Of a DNA stretch of 14,851 nucleotides, positions 12,895 through 14,851 are shown one piece after another. The notes under the pieces were generated by a model, which saw only the letters and a list, made by a program, of their open reading frames with translations, was not told the DNA's origin and searched no databases. The position numbers and the translations under genes were made by a program. The stretch covers positions 1 to 14,851 of the forward strand of contig JAFGSL010000217.1 of NCBI GenBank assembly GCA_016934645.1, read 5' to 3'. The first letter of the stretch is position 1. Every line of letters starts with the position of its first letter. The DNA is from Anaerolineae bacterium (lineage in GTDB: Bacteria; Chloroflexota; Anaerolineae; B4-G1; SLSP01).

Positions 12895-14208
12895 TCAGAC
12901 TCTGATTTCGCCTTCTTTTTTGCCAAAATTGACTTTTGTGCCGACCGCCAATCTCACGTTGCGTCCTGGGTCTACATCGAGGATCGCGCCATCGTCGGTG
13001 GTGATCACCCATTTCTCGTCGCTGAGATTTCGCAGCCCCCAAATTGACGGGTCGGTAGGATGTTGGTTAACCTCGGCGATAGGTTTGGAGAAATCGTACA
13101 ACTGGTCGGTGTCCACGTGATGCGGGTAGAGTTTGGTGTCCCAATTTAGCATCACGATGGCGTCATCGATACGGATGCGTGGCGGCAGAACAAGCGTCGT
13201 GTTACAAGCCCAACACGTACCGGGATTGCCCGTGGCCCTGAGCTTTTCGGCGCTGTAGAAATTCTCGGAGCCGCATTTGGGGCAGTAGATGATGGCATCG
13301 CGCATCCGCGCCATTGCCCCACGCCACTCGCTCTCGCGGATGCGTTCCTGCGGATCGTGCAAACCCTCCGTAAACGCCTTGATGAAGAGTTCGCGGATAA
13401 AAACCGGATAGAGGGGCCAAAAGGCCAGAGCGTTGTCATGGAAGCCCTCCACCGGGCGGTTACTGTCATCCTTTGGATCGAAGATGAAGAGCGGATCGGT
13501 TCCATAGAGTTTGTTCATCGCCGGCAAATCGAGACATTTGATGCTGCTTTCACGCTTGCCCTCCAGGGGATGGTGGACCATCAGCATGTAGAAAAGCAGC
13601 ACGGCCAGCGAGTAGAGATCGGTCTGCATACTGGGACGCGCCTCGCCACGCACAATCTCCGGCGCCATGAAACGCGGCGTCCCCAGAACGCCGCCCTCGG
13701 TCGCCCCATCGACGGCGACGTTGTCGTTGTCGCAGATGAGGGCTTCGCCCGTGTTCGGCTCGAAAAAGACATTGCCGAATGAAATATCGCGGTAACAGAG
13801 GCCCATCGCGTGCAACGTCAAGAAGCTATCGGCCAATTCCAATCCCGCCGTCGCCAACGCGCGAAAGGTCGGTTCGGCCTGTCGCTTCATCAAATCGACG
13901 ATACTCTTGTACTGTGACCCGCGCAACGGCATAATGTACCCAAAGCCCGGCACCTCCGAGGATTCGGTCAACTCGCTCGGCCAGAGGAATTTATCGCTCG
14001 GCGGCCCTTTCTTGATCAGGATATCCAACGCCGCCCGTTGCTCCGCAGTGGCTTGCGCCGGGAAATACCACTTGAGAGCCACCTTCTGTCCGCCCAGGTT
14101 CGCGCGATAGACTTCGCCCTGCCCTCCTCCACCGAGGAATTTTTCGGCAGTACAAGGCATGCGGGATGTCACGGTCTGGACGGTCTGACCATCTTTCAAA
14201 ATGTGCAT
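12895..14208 (-). CDS. Ser/Thr protein kinase with zinc ribbon and FHA-like C-terminus
   Basis: 437 aa. The start at 14208 is set by AGGAGGT a few bases upstream; the longer in-frame start would translate a tandem repeat. The kinase domain (about 20-305) has Gly-loop GGGGQGEVY (26-34), Lys46 (VALK), catalytic Asp141 and Asn146 in YRDISFGN (Tyr in place of the HRD His), DNDN (160-163) where DFG stands in other kinases, and APE 182-184. This fits the atypical bacterial kinase group with a C-terminal zinc ribbon; it probably binds ATP and is active. The zinc ribbon is Cys309/312/332/335. The last 90 residues (WGLRNLSDEKW, then repeated short strands to GEIRV) look like an FHA-type phosphopeptide module, by inference. 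The same kinase-ribbon-module unit is found again in the next gene, so the two are paralogues. Cytoplasmic, no membrane segment. Confidence 0.9.
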   Translation of the reverse strand: MHILKDGQTVQTVTSRMPCTAEKFLGGGGQGEVYRANLGGQKVALKWYFPAQATAEQRAALDILIKKGPPSDKFLWPSELTESSEVPGFGYIMPLRGSQYKSIVDLMKRQAEPTFRALATAGLELADSFLTLHAMGLCYRDISFGNVFFEPNTGEALICDNDNVAVDGATEGGVLGTPRFMAPEIVRGEARPSMQTDLYSLAVLLFYMLMVHHPLEGKRESSIKCLDLPAMNKLYGTDPLFIFDPKDDSNRPVEGFHDNALAFWPLYPVFIRELFIKAFTEGLHDPQERIRESEWRGAMARMRDAIIYCPKCGSENFYSAEKLRATGNPGTCWACNTTLVLPPRIRIDDAIVMLNWDTKLYPHHVDTDQLYDFSKPIAEVNQHPTDPSIWGLRNLSDEKWVITTDDGAILDVDPGRNVRLAVGTKVNFGKKEGEIRV

Positions 14209-14220
14209 AGTGTACCTCCT

Positions 14221-14262
14221 ACGTGATGCGTGATACGTGATGCGTGATACGTGATGCGTGAG
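14221..14262. repeat. Short tandem repeat, 14-bp unit, three copies
   Basis: Three copies of ACGTGATGCGTGAT (the third ends in G), with a decayed fourth start ACGCGAT. It lies directly upstream of the kinase ribosome binding site, in the 100 bp after the deaminase gene. Each unit itself contains two related halves (ACGTGAT, GCGTGAT). A separate CCTTGCAAGG palindrome stands at 14271-14280. Confidence 0.85.
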
Positions 14263-14308
14263 ACGCGATACCTTGCAAGGTCTCACACTTCACGTTTCAT
14301 AGACAAAG

Positions 14309-14851
14309 TCAATCCTTCCACGCCGGATCGGCGCGGAAGGCAGTACCTAAATGCTCTTTCTGCTCTTCGGACAACCACGCGGCGCGAACCCCATTCAGGA
14401 TCAGCGTCCGGATGTCGTCGCGAGAGAAGCCCAACGTCTGCTCAAGCAGGGCAAATTCTTCCGCGAGCGTATTGCCGAACATCCTGGGATCGTCCGTATT
14501 TATTGTTACGAGTATACCCCGCTCAAAGTAGCGCCGTACGGGATGTTCACGAAAAGATTGTGCTACGCCCGTGCGCACATTGGAGATTGGGCACATCTCC
14601 AGCGGGATGGCGTGCGCGGCGAGATAATCGAGCAACGCTAGATCTTCCTCCGCGCGTGTCCCGTGGCCGATGCGCTCGGCGTGCAGCGCGTGAAGCGCAC
14701 CCCAGATGCTCTCTGCTCCGGCAGCTTCCCCGGCGTGGGCGGTAGTGTGGAAACCCAACGCACGGGCCTGTGCGTACACCTCCGCGAAAGGCTCCGGCGG
14801 ATACAGTTGCTCCGATCCACCGATGCCGACGCCGATAACACCCTGATCGCG
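14309..14851 (-). CDS. add: Adenosine deaminase-like enzyme, C-terminal 180 codons (cut by window end)
   Basis: The reading frame runs open to the window end, so the N-terminus lies outside. It belongs to the adenosine/adenine/aminodeoxyfutalosine deaminase family of zinc amidohydrolases, which turn adenosine-type substrates into the inosine form and ammonia. Seen in the fragment: GGSEQLYPPEPF, HAGE (39-42, His plus catalytic Glu), RIGHGTR (60-66, His), CPISNVRTG and NTDDP (118-122, metal and proton-transfer Asp), then FGNTLAEEF and a normal C-terminus. The metal-binding HxH near the N-terminus cannot be checked. The exact substrate is open: adenosine and aminodeoxyfutalosine enzymes share these motifs. 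The kinase gene follows 100 bp downstream on the same strand. Confidence 0.9.
   Translation of the reverse strand, partial: RDQGVIGVGIGGSEQLYPPEPFAEVYAQARALGFHTTAHAGEAAGAESIWGALHALHAERIGHGTRAEEDLALLDYLAAHAIPLEMCPISNVRTGVAQSFREHPVRRYFERGILVTINTDDPRMFGNTLAEEFALLEQTLGFSRDDIRTLILNGVRAAWLSEEQKEHLGTAFRADPAWKD

Noticed and set aside
10210..14208. TerY-P type phosphorylation triad
   Set aside because: The zinc-ribbon kinase is reminiscent of it, but no VWA-domain or PP2C phosphatase gene is in the window.
14221..14280. CRISPR array
   Set aside because: The units are 14 bp and directly abutting, without spacers.

Overview
The window looks like a chromosomal segment of a free-living bacterium, most probably a Chloroflexota member of the Anaerolineae/Caldilineae type. 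The basis is the style of the genes rather than a marker gene: a large secreted subtilase ending in an IYLPLVMR tail, lipoproteins and membrane proteins with long Thr/Pro-rich linkers, Hanks-type kinases with Pro/Ala linkers, and dense small palindromic repeats between genes. No rRNA, tRNA, CRISPR array, phage gene or transposase gene was seen.

Left part, + strand (1-8052): a secreted multidomain S8 protease (184-3636) with a strong terminator; an intergenic region (3637-4048) holding a candidate small RNA gene on the opposite strand and copy A of an 80-bp inverted-repeat element; two overlapping genes for paralogous single-pass membrane proteins (4049-5280); copy B of the element, which covers the stop codon of one gene and the start codon of the next; an HD-domain phosphohydrolase (5343-6038); a ribokinase carrying an in-frame 33-bp palindrome (6075-7025); a REP-like hairpin; and a Thr/Pro-rich lipoprotein (7126-8052).

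Right part, - strand (8100-14851): a shared bidirectional terminator separates the halves. Reading in the direction of transcription, an adenosine deaminase-like gene (cut by the window end) is followed by a kinase with a zinc ribbon (437 aa) and then by an 858-aa protein made of an active-looking Hanks kinase, a TPR-like segment, a Pro/Ala linker and a second copy of the upstream kinase that has lost key catalytic residues. After a terminator, a two-gene operon encodes a DegV/FakB-type fatty-acid-binding protein and a Tat-exported L,D-transpeptidase.

The HD hydrolase, ribokinase and adenosine deaminase could all touch nucleotide or nucleoside salvage, but nothing links them into one pathway. 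The strongest unexplained signals are: (1) the small-RNA locus at about 3767-3872 on the - strand, with a near-consensus sigma-70 promoter, three-helix fold and U7 end; (2) the paired 80-bp elements with a covarying terminal stem; (3) the palindrome inside the ribokinase reading frame; and (4) the kinase/degenerate-kinase tandem pair sharing a zinc ribbon and an FHA-like C-terminal module.
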